DNA of 64,000 nucleotides from VAXT01 sp963774625 (GTDB lineage Bacteria; Actinomycetota; Thermoleophilia; Gaiellales; Gaiellaceae): positions 496,001 to 560,000 of the forward strand of contig CAVZFQ010000013.1 in NCBI GenBank assembly GCA_963774625.1, written 5' to 3'. Of this stretch, positions 43,093 to 51,637 are shown piece by piece. A program made the position numbers and the translations under genes. The notes below the pieces were generated by a model, which saw nothing but the letters and a program-made list of their open reading frames with translations, was not told the DNA's origin and made no database searches. Numbering within the stretch: position 1 is the first letter of the stretch; every line of letters starts with the position of its first letter.

Positions 43093-44363
43093 GGGAGACC
43101 TCTTCTCCGACGCTGCCCACGAGCGCCTGCCGGACACGGCCCCACTTGCACTGCGCATGCGGCCACAGACCCTCGACGACTTCGTCGGCCAGGAGCAGGT
43201 TCTCGGGGAGGGCTCGGCGCTGCGGCTCGCCATCGGAGAGGACCGCGTCTCGTCGTCGATCGTCTACGGGCCGCCCGGGAGCGGGAAGACGACCCTCGCG
43301 CGCGTGATCGCCAACTCGACCGGGGCCGTCTTCGAGGAGCTCTCCGCCGTGTCGGCCTCGGTCAAGGACGTCCGCGAGGTGATCGCGGCGGCCCGCGAGC
43401 GGCTCGGCGCGCACGGGCAGCGAACGATCCTCTTCCTCGACGAGATCCACCGCTTCAACAAGGCCCAGCAGGACGCGTTGCTGCCGGCCGTCGAGGAAGG
43501 GACGGTGACACTGATCGGCGCGACCACCGAGAACCCGTACTTCGAGGTCAACTCGGCTCTGCTCAGCCGCTCGCAGATCTACGAGCTCGAGCCGTTGTCG
43601 AATGAGGACCTGGCGGTGATCGTCAAGCGCGGGATGGCCGAGATCGATGCGGAGATCCCCGACGAGCTGGTCGAGCAGATCGCGAGCCGCTCGGGCGGCG
43701 ACGCACGCAACGCGCTCAACATCCTGGAGCTCGCCTGGAACACGGCCCGGGCCGAGGGCATCCCCATCTCCGAGGATCACGTCGAAGACGCAGCGCGGAA
43801 GCGGCCGCTCGTCTACGACAAGGGCGGCGACGCGCACTACGACTTCACCTCGGCGTTCATCAAGTCGATGCGCGCGTCCGACCCCGATGCGTCCGTCTAC
43901 TACCTGGCGGCGATGCTCGAAGGCGGCGAGGACCCGCGCTTCATCGCGCGCCGCATGGTGATCCTCGCCTCCGAGGACATAGGCAACGCAGACCCGCGCG
44001 CGCTGCTCGTGGCCGTTGCCGCCGCGCACGCCGTGGAGCACGTGGGCTTGCCGGAGGTACAGCTCAACCTCGCCCAGGCGGCGATCTACCTCGCCCGGGC
44101 GCCGAAGTCGAACGCCGTCATCATGGCGCTCGCGGGAAGCCCAGGCCGACGTCAAGGAGCACGGACACGTCCGGCCGCCCGACGCTCTCCGCGACACGCA
44201 CTACTACGGGGCCAAGAAGCTCGGGCGCGGCAAGGGCTACATCTACCCGCACTCCGACCCACGCGGGTTCGAGGTCGACAACCTTCCCGAGCCGCTGCAA
44301 GGCAAGAAGTACTATCGGCCGTCCGGTTCCGGCGAGGAGAAGGGGGACGACGATGGCGACTGA
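43091..44363 (+). CDS. rarA: RarA/MgsA-family AAA+ ATPase, interrupted by a +1 frameshift
   Basis: A replication-associated recombination ATPase of about 423 residues after correction. It begins MGDLFSDAAHERLPD, with LRMRPQTLDDFVGQEQVLG, Walker A GPPGSGKT at 60-67, LFLDEIHRFNKAQQDALLP and the clamp-loader-like lid. The frame breaks at the GGG at 44134-44136. Removing one G joins SNAVIMALA to EAQADVKEHGHVRPPDALRD and the family C-terminus YGAKKLGRGKGYIYPH, ending at 44363. It overlaps the OsmC gene by 11 bases and diverges from TDO with overlapping start codons. Confidence 0.88.
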
Positions 44364-44787
44364 GAAGACTGCGAAAGCGACCTGGGAGGGCACGCTGGCC
44401 GAGGGAAAGGGGCGCTTCAGCCTCGGCAGCGGGGCCGCGACCGATCAGACCGTGACCTGGGCGGACCGCGCAGAGGAAGGCGAGGGCACGAGCCCCGAGG
44501 AGCTGATCGCGGCCGCCCACGCGAGCTGCATCCTGATGGCGCTCGCGGGTGGGCTCGCAAGGGCCCAAACGCCGCCGACGAAGCTCGAGTCCGAGGCCAC
44601 GGCGACCTTCGACAAGGTCGGCGAGGGCTTCGCGTTCACGACGATCCACCTCACGATCCGCGGTGAGGTCGAGGGCATCGACGAGGAGACGTTCAAGCAG
44701 GCCGCCGAGGGCGCCAAGGAGAACTGCCCGGTGTCGCAGGCCCTGAAGGGCAACGTCGAGGTCACCCTCGACGCCTCGTTGGCCTAG
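44353..44787 (+). CDS. OsmC/Ohr-family peroxiredoxin
   Basis: A 144-residue thiol peroxidase. The two catalytic cysteines are in AAHASCILMALAG and AKENCPVSQALKG, with SPEELIAAAH before the first; the layout is closer to OsmC than to Ohr. It would reduce organic hydroperoxides. ATG 44353 lies inside the end of rarA. A strong 12-bp hairpin follows the stop. Confidence 0.9.
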   Translation: MATEKTAKATWEGTLAEGKGRFSLGSGAATDQTVTWADRAEEGEGTSPEELIAAAHASCILMALAGGLARAQTPPTKLESEATATFDKVGEGFAFTTIHLTIRGEVEGIDEETFKQAAEGAKENCPVSQALKGNVEVTLDASLA

Positions 44788-44998
44788 CGGCCTTCCGCCG
44801 AAAATCTCCGATTTTCGGCGGCGTAAAGCACCGCAACACCTTGTCGTGACACCGCGTACCTCGCACCCCACTTGGTAGCGAGACTGGGCTGCCACTTGGC
44901 CTCCCGCCGGGCAAAGCCCGGCTCCGGCCCACAACGGACCCTTAGCAACGAATCGCCTTGGCTCCTTCGCCATAGTCGAGACGCTACCTCGCAGGTAG
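44788..44998. other. Structured intergenic region with three hairpins
   Basis: Between the convergent osmC and phosphoesterase genes there are three perfect stem-loops: a 12-bp stem (44795-44806 with 44810-44821, CCGCCGAAAATC and its complement, 3-base loop), a 7-bp GCCGGGC/GCCCGGC (44906-44922, loop AAA), and a 7-bp GCTACCT/AGGTAGC (44983-44999) reaching the phosphoesterase stop. The outer two can be terminators. The roughly 160 bp between 44822 and 44982 is not explained by a convincing ORF. Confidence 0.5.
44795..44821 (+). terminator. Strong 12-bp hairpin after osmC
   Basis: CCGCCGAAAATC pairs perfectly with GATTTTCGGCGG around the loop TCC. It begins 8 bases after the osmC stop. It has no downstream T tract, though the A/T-containing base of the stem is typical of high-GC terminators. 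Confidence 0.6.
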
Positions 44999-45679
44999 CT
45001 AGTCGCTTCCTTTCAGGATCCGCTCTGCGGCGAGATAGCCGAAGCCGCCCGGGTCGAGCCTGCCCAGCTCGCGCCAGGCGGCTGCGGCTCGCTCGACGTC
45101 GTACTCCACCCGCCGGAACTCGAAGTCGTCGTCCCAGGTTGCCCATGCGCCCCGGGGGTCGCCGTCGAGCGGCATCCCGACCGAGCCAGGATTGACGAGG
45201 TCTGTCCCGCTCGGGCCCGGCCGCCGGAACTGCTGGTGGCTGTGCCCGAAGACGACCGTCCGATCGTGCACACCCGTCAGGAGCCGCTCGTCGTCAGGGC
45301 TCGGCTCCGGCGGGAAGCTGTCGACGTCGGAGAGCGGCGAGCCGTGGACGTACAGAATCCCGTCCAGCTCGGCATTGGTAGGAAGGCCGTACAGCCAGTC
45401 CTCTTCCTCCTTGGACACTCCCGACCCGTACTGCTCGTACGACTCCAGGACCTCGGGCCGGTCAACTGGCGGCTCCTTCAGCCAGCGCTCGCCGTTTCCG
45501 CGGATCCAGAGCGCGTTCGGTAGCTGCCTGAGGAGCGCCAGGGTCTCGTTGGGCCAGGGGCTCGGCGTCCCGTAGTCCCCGCCGAGGAACCAGCGGTCGA
45601 TGTCGAGGCCGTCCGCGTCCTCGAGAACCTGCTCGAGCGCGGGCAGGTTCCCATGGATGTCGTAGAGCACGCCGAGCAC
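44999..45679 (-). CDS. Metallophosphoesterase (YfcE/DR1281-like calcineurin fold)
   Basis: A 226-residue phosphoesterase from GTG 45679: VLYDIHGNLPALEQVL (DxH), LGGDYGTPSP (GD), RGNGERW (GNxE, GNHE variant), YVHGSP and FGHSHQQF (GHSH). The substrate is unknown; family members act on phosphodiesters or phosphoproteins. The frame stays open 14 codons upstream, overlapping the divergent ETF start (45699), so the shorter GTG is preferred. Its stop lies in a terminator-like hairpin. Confidence 0.83.
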   Translation of the reverse strand: MLGVLYDIHGNLPALEQVLEDADGLDIDRWFLGGDYGTPSPWPNETLALLRQLPNALWIRGNGERWLKEPPVDRPEVLESYEQYGSGVSKEEEDWLYGLPTNAELDGILYVHGSPLSDVDSFPPEPSPDDERLLTGVHDRTVVFGHSHQQFRRPGPSGTDLVNPGSVGMPLDGDPRGAWATWDDDFEFRRVEYDVERAAAAWRELGRLDPGGFGYLAAERILKGSD

Positions 45680-45698
45680 GAACGCTAGGGTCGCACCA

Positions 45699-47492
45699 AT
45701 GAAGATCGTCTGCCTCGTCAAGCAGGTCCCGCACTTCTCGGCGATCGCGTTCGACCCGGAGACGAAGTCGCTGAAGCGTGAGGGCGTGCCGCTCGAGCTG
45801 AACGTCTTTTGCCGCTACGCGGTCCAGCATGCCGTCGCGATCAGGGAGCAGGTCGGCGGCGAGGTGATCGCGATGACGATGGGCCCGCCACAGGCCGAGG
45901 AGGCGTTGCGCGAGTGCCTCGCGCTCGGAGCGGATCGGGCGATCCAGCTCTCGGATCGCGCCTTCGCTGTGGCCGACACGCTCGGCACCTCGCGCACCCT
46001 GGCGATGGCGTTGGCGAAGGAAGGCGCAGACCTGGTCCTCTGCGGACGCAAGACGCTCGACTCCGAAACGTGGCAGGTGCCGCCCGAGGTGGCCGCATTC
46101 CTCGGCTGGGCACACGTGACCAACGCGGCGGCGCTGGACGCCTTCGGTGGACGGCTGCAGCTCACCCGCGAGACGGACTTCGGGTTCGAGATCTACGAGG
46201 CCGAACCGCCGCTCGTCGTGTCCGTCGGTCGCCCGCCCGAAACGCCGGGGTCAGACCCCGAGGGGTCAGACACCGGCACTATCGACGTTTGGCAGGCGAG
46301 CGATCTCGTGGACGACCTGCAGGAGGACGACAGGCGCTTCGGCCAGCCGGGGTCCCCGACCCGCGTGATGGCCGTGCGCGACTCGCAGCCCGAGCGCAAC
46401 CGCGAGCGAATCGAGGACATCGACCAGGCGGCAAGCCGGATCCTCGAGCTGCTGGCGGAGCGCAAGCCCGAACCGTCGCCGTGGGAGAAGCCGCCGCACG
46501 CCGCCGAGATCCCCGGAGCGAGCTACGACTGCTGGACGATGATCGAGCTGGCCGGCCGCCAGCCGCGTCGCGTCTCGCTCGAGTTGCTCGGCCGCGGACG
46601 GGACCTCGCGGGGAAGCTCGGCGGCCGGAACGTCGCGCTCGTGTTCGGAGCGTCCGGGGTCGCGGAGGAGCTCGGCCGCTACGGCGCCGAGGTCGTCTGC
46701 GTGGTCGACGACGAGGCGCTCGCCGAGTATCACCCGGAGCTCTGGGGCGAGGCCCTGAAGCGCGTGCTCGCTCAGGAGCGCCCGCACGTGCTCCTCATCC
46801 CCGCCACGGGCCGCGGCCGTGATTACGGGCCGCGCGCAGCGGGGGAGCTCGAGCTCGGGATGACGGGCGACTGCGTCGGCGTCGACATTGCCAAGGCGGG
46901 GCGCCTGCTGCAGCAGAAGCCCGCGTACGGCGGCTATATCACCTCGGTCATCCTGGGCCGGACGACGCCGCAGCTCGCGACCATTCGGCCGCGGATGTAC
47001 GAGCCGGTCGAACCGCGCGACGACGCCGATGTGGAAGTGCGCAACCTGGAAGTGGGCGCGCTGCCGGAGCCCCGCGTGCGCCGGGCCGGCGGGACCAAGA
47101 CCCGCGACTCGTACCGCATCGACGATGCCGACGTCGTGTCCCTCCTCGGTTCCGGCATCGGCGGGCCCGAGCCGATCCCACTGATCGAGGCCGGGGCCGC
47201 AGAGGCCGGGGCGGCGGTCGCCGGCACGCGCGAGGTCTGCGCGGCGGGTTGGCTCCCGCTCACGCGACAGGTCGGCATCCTCGGCCGGCCGGTGGCGCCG
47301 CGCCTGCTCGTCGCCGTCGGCGTCCGAGGAGACGAGGAGGAGGCGGCCGGCTTCGTAAAGGCCACGGTCGTCGCGGCCGTCGGCGCCCAGGACGACGCGC
47401 CGATCAACGAGGTCGCAGATGTGATCGTCCCCGGCGACTGGCGGGAGACGCTCCGGCCACTCCACGACCGGGTCCTGGCGGGACTCCGGTAA
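45699..47492 (+). CDS. Electron transfer flavoprotein, EtfB-EtfA fusion
   Basis: A 597-residue protein. Residues 1 to about 255 are EtfB-like (MKIVCLVKQVPHFSAIAFD, ELNVFCRYAVQHAVAI, GADRAIQLSDRAFA). Residues about 275-597 are EtfA-like, with PATGRGRDYGPRAAGELELGMTGDCVGVD and the FAD site LTRQVGILGRPVAPRLLVAVGV and DAPINEVADVIVPGD. ETFs pass electrons from acyl-CoA-type dehydrogenases to quinone. The two subunits are usually separate genes. A REP-like palindrome encodes residues around 184-192, where EtfB usually has an EPRYP-type stretch. ATG 45699. Confidence 0.85.
   Translation: MKIVCLVKQVPHFSAIAFDPETKSLKREGVPLELNVFCRYAVQHAVAIREQVGGEVIAMTMGPPQAEEALRECLALGADRAIQLSDRAFAVADTLGTSRTLAMALAKEGADLVLCGRKTLDSETWQVPPEVAAFLGWAHVTNAAALDAFGGRLQLTRETDFGFEIYEAEPPLVVSVGRPPETPGSDPEGSDTGTIDVWQASDLVDDLQEDDRRFGQPGSPTRVMAVRDSQPERNRERIEDIDQAASRILELLAERKPEPSPWEKPPHAAEIPGASYDCWTMIELAGRQPRRVSLELLGRGRDLAGKLGGRNVALVFGASGVAEELGRYGAEVVCVVDDEALAEYHPELWGEALKRVLAQERPHVLLIPATGRGRDYGPRAAGELELGMTGDCVGVDIAKAGRLLQQKPAYGGYITSVILGRTTPQLATIRPRMYEPVEPRDDADVEVRNLEVGALPEPRVRRAGGTKTRDSYRIDDADVVSLLGSGIGGPEPIPLIEAGAAEAGAAVAGTREVCAAGWLPLTRQVGILGRPVAPRLLVAVGVRGDEEEAAGFVKATVVAAVGAQDDAPINEVADVIVPGDWRETLRPLHDRVLAGLR
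46247..46274. repeat. REP-like palindrome GGGGTCAGACCCC plus degenerate copy, inside a coding region
   Basis: GGGGTCAGACCCC (46247-46259) is a perfect palindrome around a central A; GGGGTCAGACACC (46262-46274) follows in direct orientation. Both are in frame within the ETF fusion gene, encoding PGSDPEGSDTG. The core differs from the GTGCCTGGCAC type elsewhere in the window. Confidence 0.65.
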
Positions 47493-47512
47493 GGCGAGGG
47501 CCGCCCGAAGCC

Positions 47513-47540
47513 TTGACAGCCGGGTGCGCCCCGGCATAAA
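47513..47540 (+). promoter_or_regulatory. Sigma-70-type promoter candidate for the histidine kinase
   Basis: TTGACA (47513-47518) is a perfect -35 box; CATAAA (47535-47540) with a 16-base spacer is the best -10. It lies 32 bases before the GTG start and 20 bases after the ETF stop. Confidence 0.55.
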
Positions 47541-47571
47541 AGGTCTTCGCGGGCTCCCGCCGAACTGACCC

Positions 47572-49098
47572 GTGACTGTTTCCTCTGCGGAGTCGAAGAG
47601 AGCGTTGACGCAGACGGACCAACCCCCGACGAAGACGAGCGGCCTCGACGCGCGCGCCCGGCACGTGTTCGGCGTCTTCCCGCGCGTTCGCCACCGGCCG
47701 GAGAATCCGGGACCGAGCGAGGAGCGCGAACGGCGGATCTTGCCCGTGCTCGTTCCGGTGATCGTCGCCGGCATCGTCGTCACCGCGGCGGCGGCCTGGT
47801 CGTTCGTCGCTTCAGTGCCGAGCGGCGACACACTGGCCGGGCTGCTCGCCCTGCTGGTCGCCGCGGTCGTCGCCGAAGCGTTCCCGTTGCCGATCGAGCG
47901 TGTCCCGGTCGGCCGCACGTCGCTGGCGACCATCTTCATCGTCGCCGCCGCGACGATCTACGGCTGGGCAGCGGCCACCGTCGTCGCCGTCATGACCATG
48001 GCGCTCGTCGAGCTCGGGCGCCGCCGGCCCCCGAGCCGCGTGAGCTACAACGTCGCGCTTTACGCGCTCTCGGCGGCCGCCGCCGGTGGAGCCGCAAGCC
48101 TCGTCGACGACTCCGGCCTCGGCTCGATGGCCCTGGGGACGCTGCTGGCCGCCTGCGCCTTCTACCTCGTCGACATCGGTCTGCTGGCCGCGATCGTGTC
48201 ACGTGCGACCGGCGAGCCCGTGCTCCAGTTCCTCCGCGGCGTGGTGGCGTGGACGGCGATTCCACTCGCCGTAATGGCGTCCCTGACGATCATCCTCGTC
48301 GTCCTCTGGGACCAGTCGCCGTTTCTCGCCGTCGCCCTCGTCGGCCCGCTCGTCGCAGTCGACCTCTACGAGCGCTGGATGCACGGGTCTTTGAGCAGGC
48401 TCCGCGAGCTCGACCAGCTCAAGGACGAGTTCATGGCCGTCGTGTCGCACGAGCTGCGCACGCCACTCTCGTCCGTCTACGGGGCGGCGATGACGCTGCA
48501 GCGACGCGAGCTCGAGCCGGAGGGCCGTGACGCGATGCTGGACATCATCTACCGGGAGTCCACGCGGCTCGCGCAGCTCGTCGACCAGGTGCTGTGGGCG
48601 AGCCGCATCGACTCGGGGCGCTCCGAAACGGTGATCGAGAGCCTCGACGCCACCAAGCTGGCGACGGATGTGGTGGTCGCCCAGCGCGCGCACCTTCCGC
48701 CCGGGCTCTCGCTCGAGCTCTCATCCGAAGTTCCGGATCGCCTCGTCGCGGGGGACGGCGAGAAGCTCCACCACGTGCTCGACAACCTCGTCGAGAACGC
48801 CGTCAAGTACTCGCCGGACGGTGGCCGGATCGAGGTGCGGCTGGAGCCGGCGGACGGGCACCTGCGGGTGACCGTGCGGGACGAAGGGCTCGGCATCCCC
48901 GTGGCGGAGCAGGCTGGCATCTTCGACAAGTTCAAGCGGCTTGATCCGAACCTCACCCGCGGCGTCGGCGGCACCGGCCTCGGCCTCTACATCTGCCGCG
49001 AGCTCGTCCACCAGATGGGCGGACGCATCTGGGTCGTCTCCGAGCCGGCGATGGGCTCCGCCTTCTCGTTCGAGCTCCCCTGGGCGAACCAGTCGTAG
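47572..49098 (+). CDS. Membrane sensor histidine kinase (orphan)
   Basis: A 508-residue kinase. A cytosolic N-terminus of about 55 residues is followed by multiple hydrophobic helices (residues 57-265), then a DHp domain with the phosphoacceptor H293 in VVSHELRTPLSSV and a HATPase_c domain: N-box DNLVENAVKYSPDGG, G1 DEGLGIP, G2 GVGGTGLGLYICRELV. No HAMP or PAS domain is evident. No response-regulator gene is adjacent. GTG 47572 with a promoter candidate directly upstream. The sensed signal is unknown. Confidence 0.87.
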   Translation: MTVSSAESKRALTQTDQPPTKTSGLDARARHVFGVFPRVRHRPENPGPSEERERRILPVLVPVIVAGIVVTAAAAWSFVASVPSGDTLAGLLALLVAAVVAEAFPLPIERVPVGRTSLATIFIVAAATIYGWAAATVVAVMTMALVELGRRRPPSRVSYNVALYALSAAAAGGAASLVDDSGLGSMALGTLLAACAFYLVDIGLLAAIVSRATGEPVLQFLRGVVAWTAIPLAVMASLTIILVVLWDQSPFLAVALVGPLVAVDLYERWMHGSLSRLRELDQLKDEFMAVVSHELRTPLSSVYGAAMTLQRRELEPEGRDAMLDIIYRESTRLAQLVDQVLWASRIDSGRSETVIESLDATKLATDVVVAQRAHLPPGLSLELSSEVPDRLVAGDGEKLHHVLDNLVENAVKYSPDGGRIEVRLEPADGHLRVTVRDEGLGIPVAEQAGIFDKFKRLDPNLTRGVGGTGLGLYICRELVHQMGGRIWVVSEPAMGSAFSFELPWANQS

Positions 49099-49131
49099 CG
49101 GTCTCGCACCGGACTGTGGTGAACCCGAAGG

Positions 49132-49204
49132 TGGCGAGGGCCGGAATCGAACCGGCGACACCACGGTTTTCAGCCGTGTGCTCTACCAACTGAGCTACCT
49201 CGCC
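49132..49204 (-). tRNA. tRNA-Phe(GAA)
   Basis: On the minus strand the 73-nt gene begins GGCGAGG and ends CCTCGCC plus the discriminator A, giving a perfect 7-bp acceptor stem. The D-arm contains AGCTCAGTTGGTAGAGC, the anticodon loop CTGAAAA holds GAA, and the T-arm has GGTTCGATTCC. The 3' CCA is not encoded. Its 5' half is duplicated at 51567-51599. Confidence 0.95.
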
Positions 49205-49207
49205 GCG
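49175..49207. repeat. 33-bp direct repeat, copy in the intact tRNA-Phe
   Basis: This segment (tRNA positions 1-30 plus three flanking bases) is identical to 51567-51599. The two copies bracket about 2.4 kb with a CAAX protease and an alpha/beta hydrolase. Confidence 0.85.
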
Positions 49208-49416
49208 TAGTGAAGCACTCTCCAGCCTAACGAACACAACTGCTAATTCACTTGCGCCCTTTCACGAGGCAGGGCAGCGGCGAGGCAATCCCGCGGCTCT
49301 GCGCCAAGATCGTCTCGCTGGTGGATCCAGCGGTGCGACTCCGTCAGCGGACGGACGCGCACACTGGCGTCGTAGAAGCCCATTCGGCCGCGGGGCTGAC
49401 GGACGTGGCGGCGGCG
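49205..49416. other. Intergenic region between tRNA-Phe and the CAAX protease gene
   Basis: 212 bp with visibly lower G+C at its left end (about 49210-49255). I see no convincing gene or strong hairpin. A TTG-started frame on the plus strand continues into the CAAX gene's antisense and is not credible. Confidence 0.3.
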
Positions 49417-50117
49417 TCAATCAAGTACTGCGACGAGGACGAAGACGATCGCAACGACGCTTTGCAGCGAGTGCACGATGATCCCCATCCAGGCGCTCTG
49501 GAAGCGTTGCGTGGGATAGGCATAGAGCATTCCGTTTACCAGCGACTTCGGGATCGACCATGGTTGATGCAGGTGGTAGAGCCCGAACAGCACCCCGTTT
49601 GCTAGCCAGGCTCTCCGGCCGAAGACGCCCTGCATTCGGGGAAGCAGCAGCCCACGGAAGAGCAGCTCCTCGCCGAGCACAGTGTTGAAAATGCTGAACA
49701 CCACGACTACCGCGAACCAGCCCCACGCTCCGCGGAAGAAGTCCTTGCCACGGTCTTCGCTCAGGAACTCGGTGAAGTCCCTCGGCGACGGTCCGGGGAC
49801 TGCCGAGGGGGACACGAGTTGCGCGGAAGCCACAAGGCTTCGCGTACGCGGAACCAGCGAAGTGTTCTGAGCTCGAGCCGGACGAGGATCAGGACCAGCA
49901 CGAACTGCCAAATCAGCCCTGCGGTAATACAGATCAGCAGCGCCTGAGCGAACGGATCCTGGCCCTCGAGATGGTCTCTGAGCAACGGAGCGACGATCCA
50001 TGCGAGAACGCCCATCGGGACAGCGGCTGCCGCCCACACAGCGAGGATCTGAGCGAGCGAGTACTGCCTTATCTCCACGTTCTGCCCGCCATCTCCTGTC
50101 GGCGCGCGCTCACTCAT
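49417..50117 (-). CDS. CPBP-type CAAX protease-like membrane protein, interrupted by a -1 frameshift
   Basis: About 233 residues after correction, with several helices. The N-terminal frame (ATG 50117) covers two helices to LRWFRVREALWLP; the C-terminal frame continues AQLVSPSAVPGPSPRDFTEF and holds the catalytic GEELLFRGLLLPRM (EExxxR) and FGLYHLHQP. One base appears to be missing near 49822-49826, where CCC would restore the frame. The family includes intramembrane glutamic proteases and bacteriocin-immunity-like proteins. It lies inside the tRNA-flanked islet. Confidence 0.7.
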
Positions 50118-50229
50118 GTCTGGCCCCTCCGGCCTTGATTGGAGCGCGAGTCTAGGCCACAGCTAGAGCCCTCGCGGGTCGAGCAAGCCAGCAGAACGCG
50201 CTTGGACCGCTGGAGACTTCCCGTGGCCC

Positions 50230-51495
50230 TTACGAGGTGCCGCTCTTGAGGAGGGCTCGGTTGAAGAATCCGACGACGCGTCGTTCGTACTCTTCGGGCC
50301 GCTCGCGGATCGCCGCCGTGTGGCCGACTGCTGGGAGCTCCCAGTACTCGAAGGGTTCTTTCGCGGCCTCCGCATAGTGGCGGTTGAAGTCGATCTCGGT
50401 CGGGAAACCGCCAGCCCCTATGAGGAGTAGCGGCGTCGGCGTGATCTCCGCGACCCGATCCTCGAGAGGCAGACCGGGCGAAGCGCCCGAGTAGATGCGG
50501 CCTGCGGTCAGGAGCGTCCAGAAATAGGGCGCGGCTTCGTCGATGCCGAACACCGCCTTCTGGTCCGCGAATGACGCGGCAGTCGCACCGTCGCTCACGA
50601 CCGCCTTCAGCTCGCGGTGTTCGGGTGCGACGTGGAACAGGACGTCGGCTCCGGTGGAGAGGCCGAGCCCGCCGATGCTGCCGTCCGCGACGTCGCCGCG
50701 CGCGCCGAGGAACGTAAGCGCGCCTTCGACGTCCTTCTCCCATCCCCATCCCCAAGCGTTCGGGGTTCCCTCGCTCTCACCCCGGCCGCGCGAGTCGTAG
50801 ACGAGGACGCCGTAGCGGTGTCGGCGCAGGAGCTCGGCGTGGTCGAGGGATCCGGTCCGATCGCCCCCGCCGCCGTGGACGAACACAACGGCTGCGCGGT
50901 TTCGAGAGGGCGCGTACCAGCCTGAGAGCCGGAGACCGTCGGACGACTCGAACTCGACGGCCTCGTACCCATTCGGGGTGGCGGGGATGGGTTCTCGGTA
51001 CTTGTGCGTCGGCACGATTGCGGCTGTCATTGGGTAAAGGGCGACGTAGAAGCCGACCAAACCGACCACGACCGCGATAGCCCGGTTGATCCAGCGGCGG
51101 CGCGCTGTCGCCGCGCCCTCGCCGCGGTGTCGCCACGGGATCCAGATCGCGAGTCCGATCAGCACGGGGCCGGCTGCTGCAGCGAGGGCGCCTGTCAGGT
51201 CGCTGTGCGCGGGGCCGTCCTTCGTGATGTGGATGACGTGCAGGACGCCGTTCGTTGCGGCGAGAAGACCGAATGCGAACGCGATCGCTGCGCGGACGCC
51301 CGGCCTGAACCGCGGGAAGACGACGATCGCCGCCAACCCGGCGCCGAGAGAGATCGCGGCCGCCAGCGCATGCTGACTCAGAGCGACGCCGGGTTGCCGG
51401 TTGAGCAGCGCGTCGTCGACAGCGTGGAGCAACGCCACAGCTGTCGCGATCCGGAAGACGCTCGTCTCCCAGCCCCAAGCGCGGATCGACCTCAT
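50230..51495 (-). CDS. Alpha/beta hydrolase with N-terminal membrane domain
   Basis: A 421-residue protein. About four to five hydrophobic segments occupy residues 15-165, followed by a hydrolase domain: VVFVHGGGGDRTG (oxyanion region), VYDSRGRGESEG, and GGLGLSTGADV as nucleophile elbow (GxSxG). A later GHTAAIRERP supplies the catalytic histidine. The start is taken as ATG 51495; GTG 51528 would add 11 residues. The neighbour is a CAAX protease; both lie between the 33-bp repeats. Substrate unknown. Confidence 0.75.
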   Translation of the reverse strand: MRSIRAWGWETSVFRIATAVALLHAVDDALLNRQPGVALSQHALAAAISLGAGLAAIVVFPRFRPGVRAAIAFAFGLLAATNGVLHVIHITKDGPAHSDLTGALAAAAGPVLIGLAIWIPWRHRGEGAATARRRWINRAIAVVVGLVGFYVALYPMTAAIVPTHKYREPIPATPNGYEAVEFESSDGLRLSGWYAPSRNRAAVVFVHGGGGDRTGSLDHAELLRRHRYGVLVYDSRGRGESEGTPNAWGWGWEKDVEGALTFLGARGDVADGSIGGLGLSTGADVLFHVAPEHRELKAVVSDGATAASFADQKAVFGIDEAAPYFWTLLTAGRIYSGASPGLPLEDRVAEITPTPLLLIGAGGFPTEIDFNRHYAEAAKEPFEYWELPAVGHTAAIRERPEEYERRVVGFFNRALLKSGTS

Positions 51496-51566
51496 CCGTA
51501 TTGGAGGGCCTCGAGAACGTTCAGCCACGGGCCAGGTTCAGCAGCTGAGTGACGTCCGGGGTCTAG

Positions 51567-51599
51567 CGTGTGCTCTACCAACTGAGCTACCTCGCCGCG
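51567..51599 (-). repeat. tRNA-Phe 5'-half fragment (duplicate)
   Basis: A 33-bp perfect copy of 49175-49207: acceptor 5' strand, D-arm and the first bases of the anticodon stem, in the same orientation. No 3' half follows, so it is not a functional tRNA. It marks the right edge of the islet and could be an attachment-site remnant. Confidence 0.85.
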
Positions 51600-51637
51600 A
51601 CGGCCAAGTGTAGCCAGCACCCGTGCGACGTCACTCG

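Noticed and set aside
49252..49605. Plus-strand 117-codon frame beside tRNA-Phe as a recombinase remnant
   Set aside because: Most of it is antisense to the CAAX protease gene and no recombinase motif is visible.
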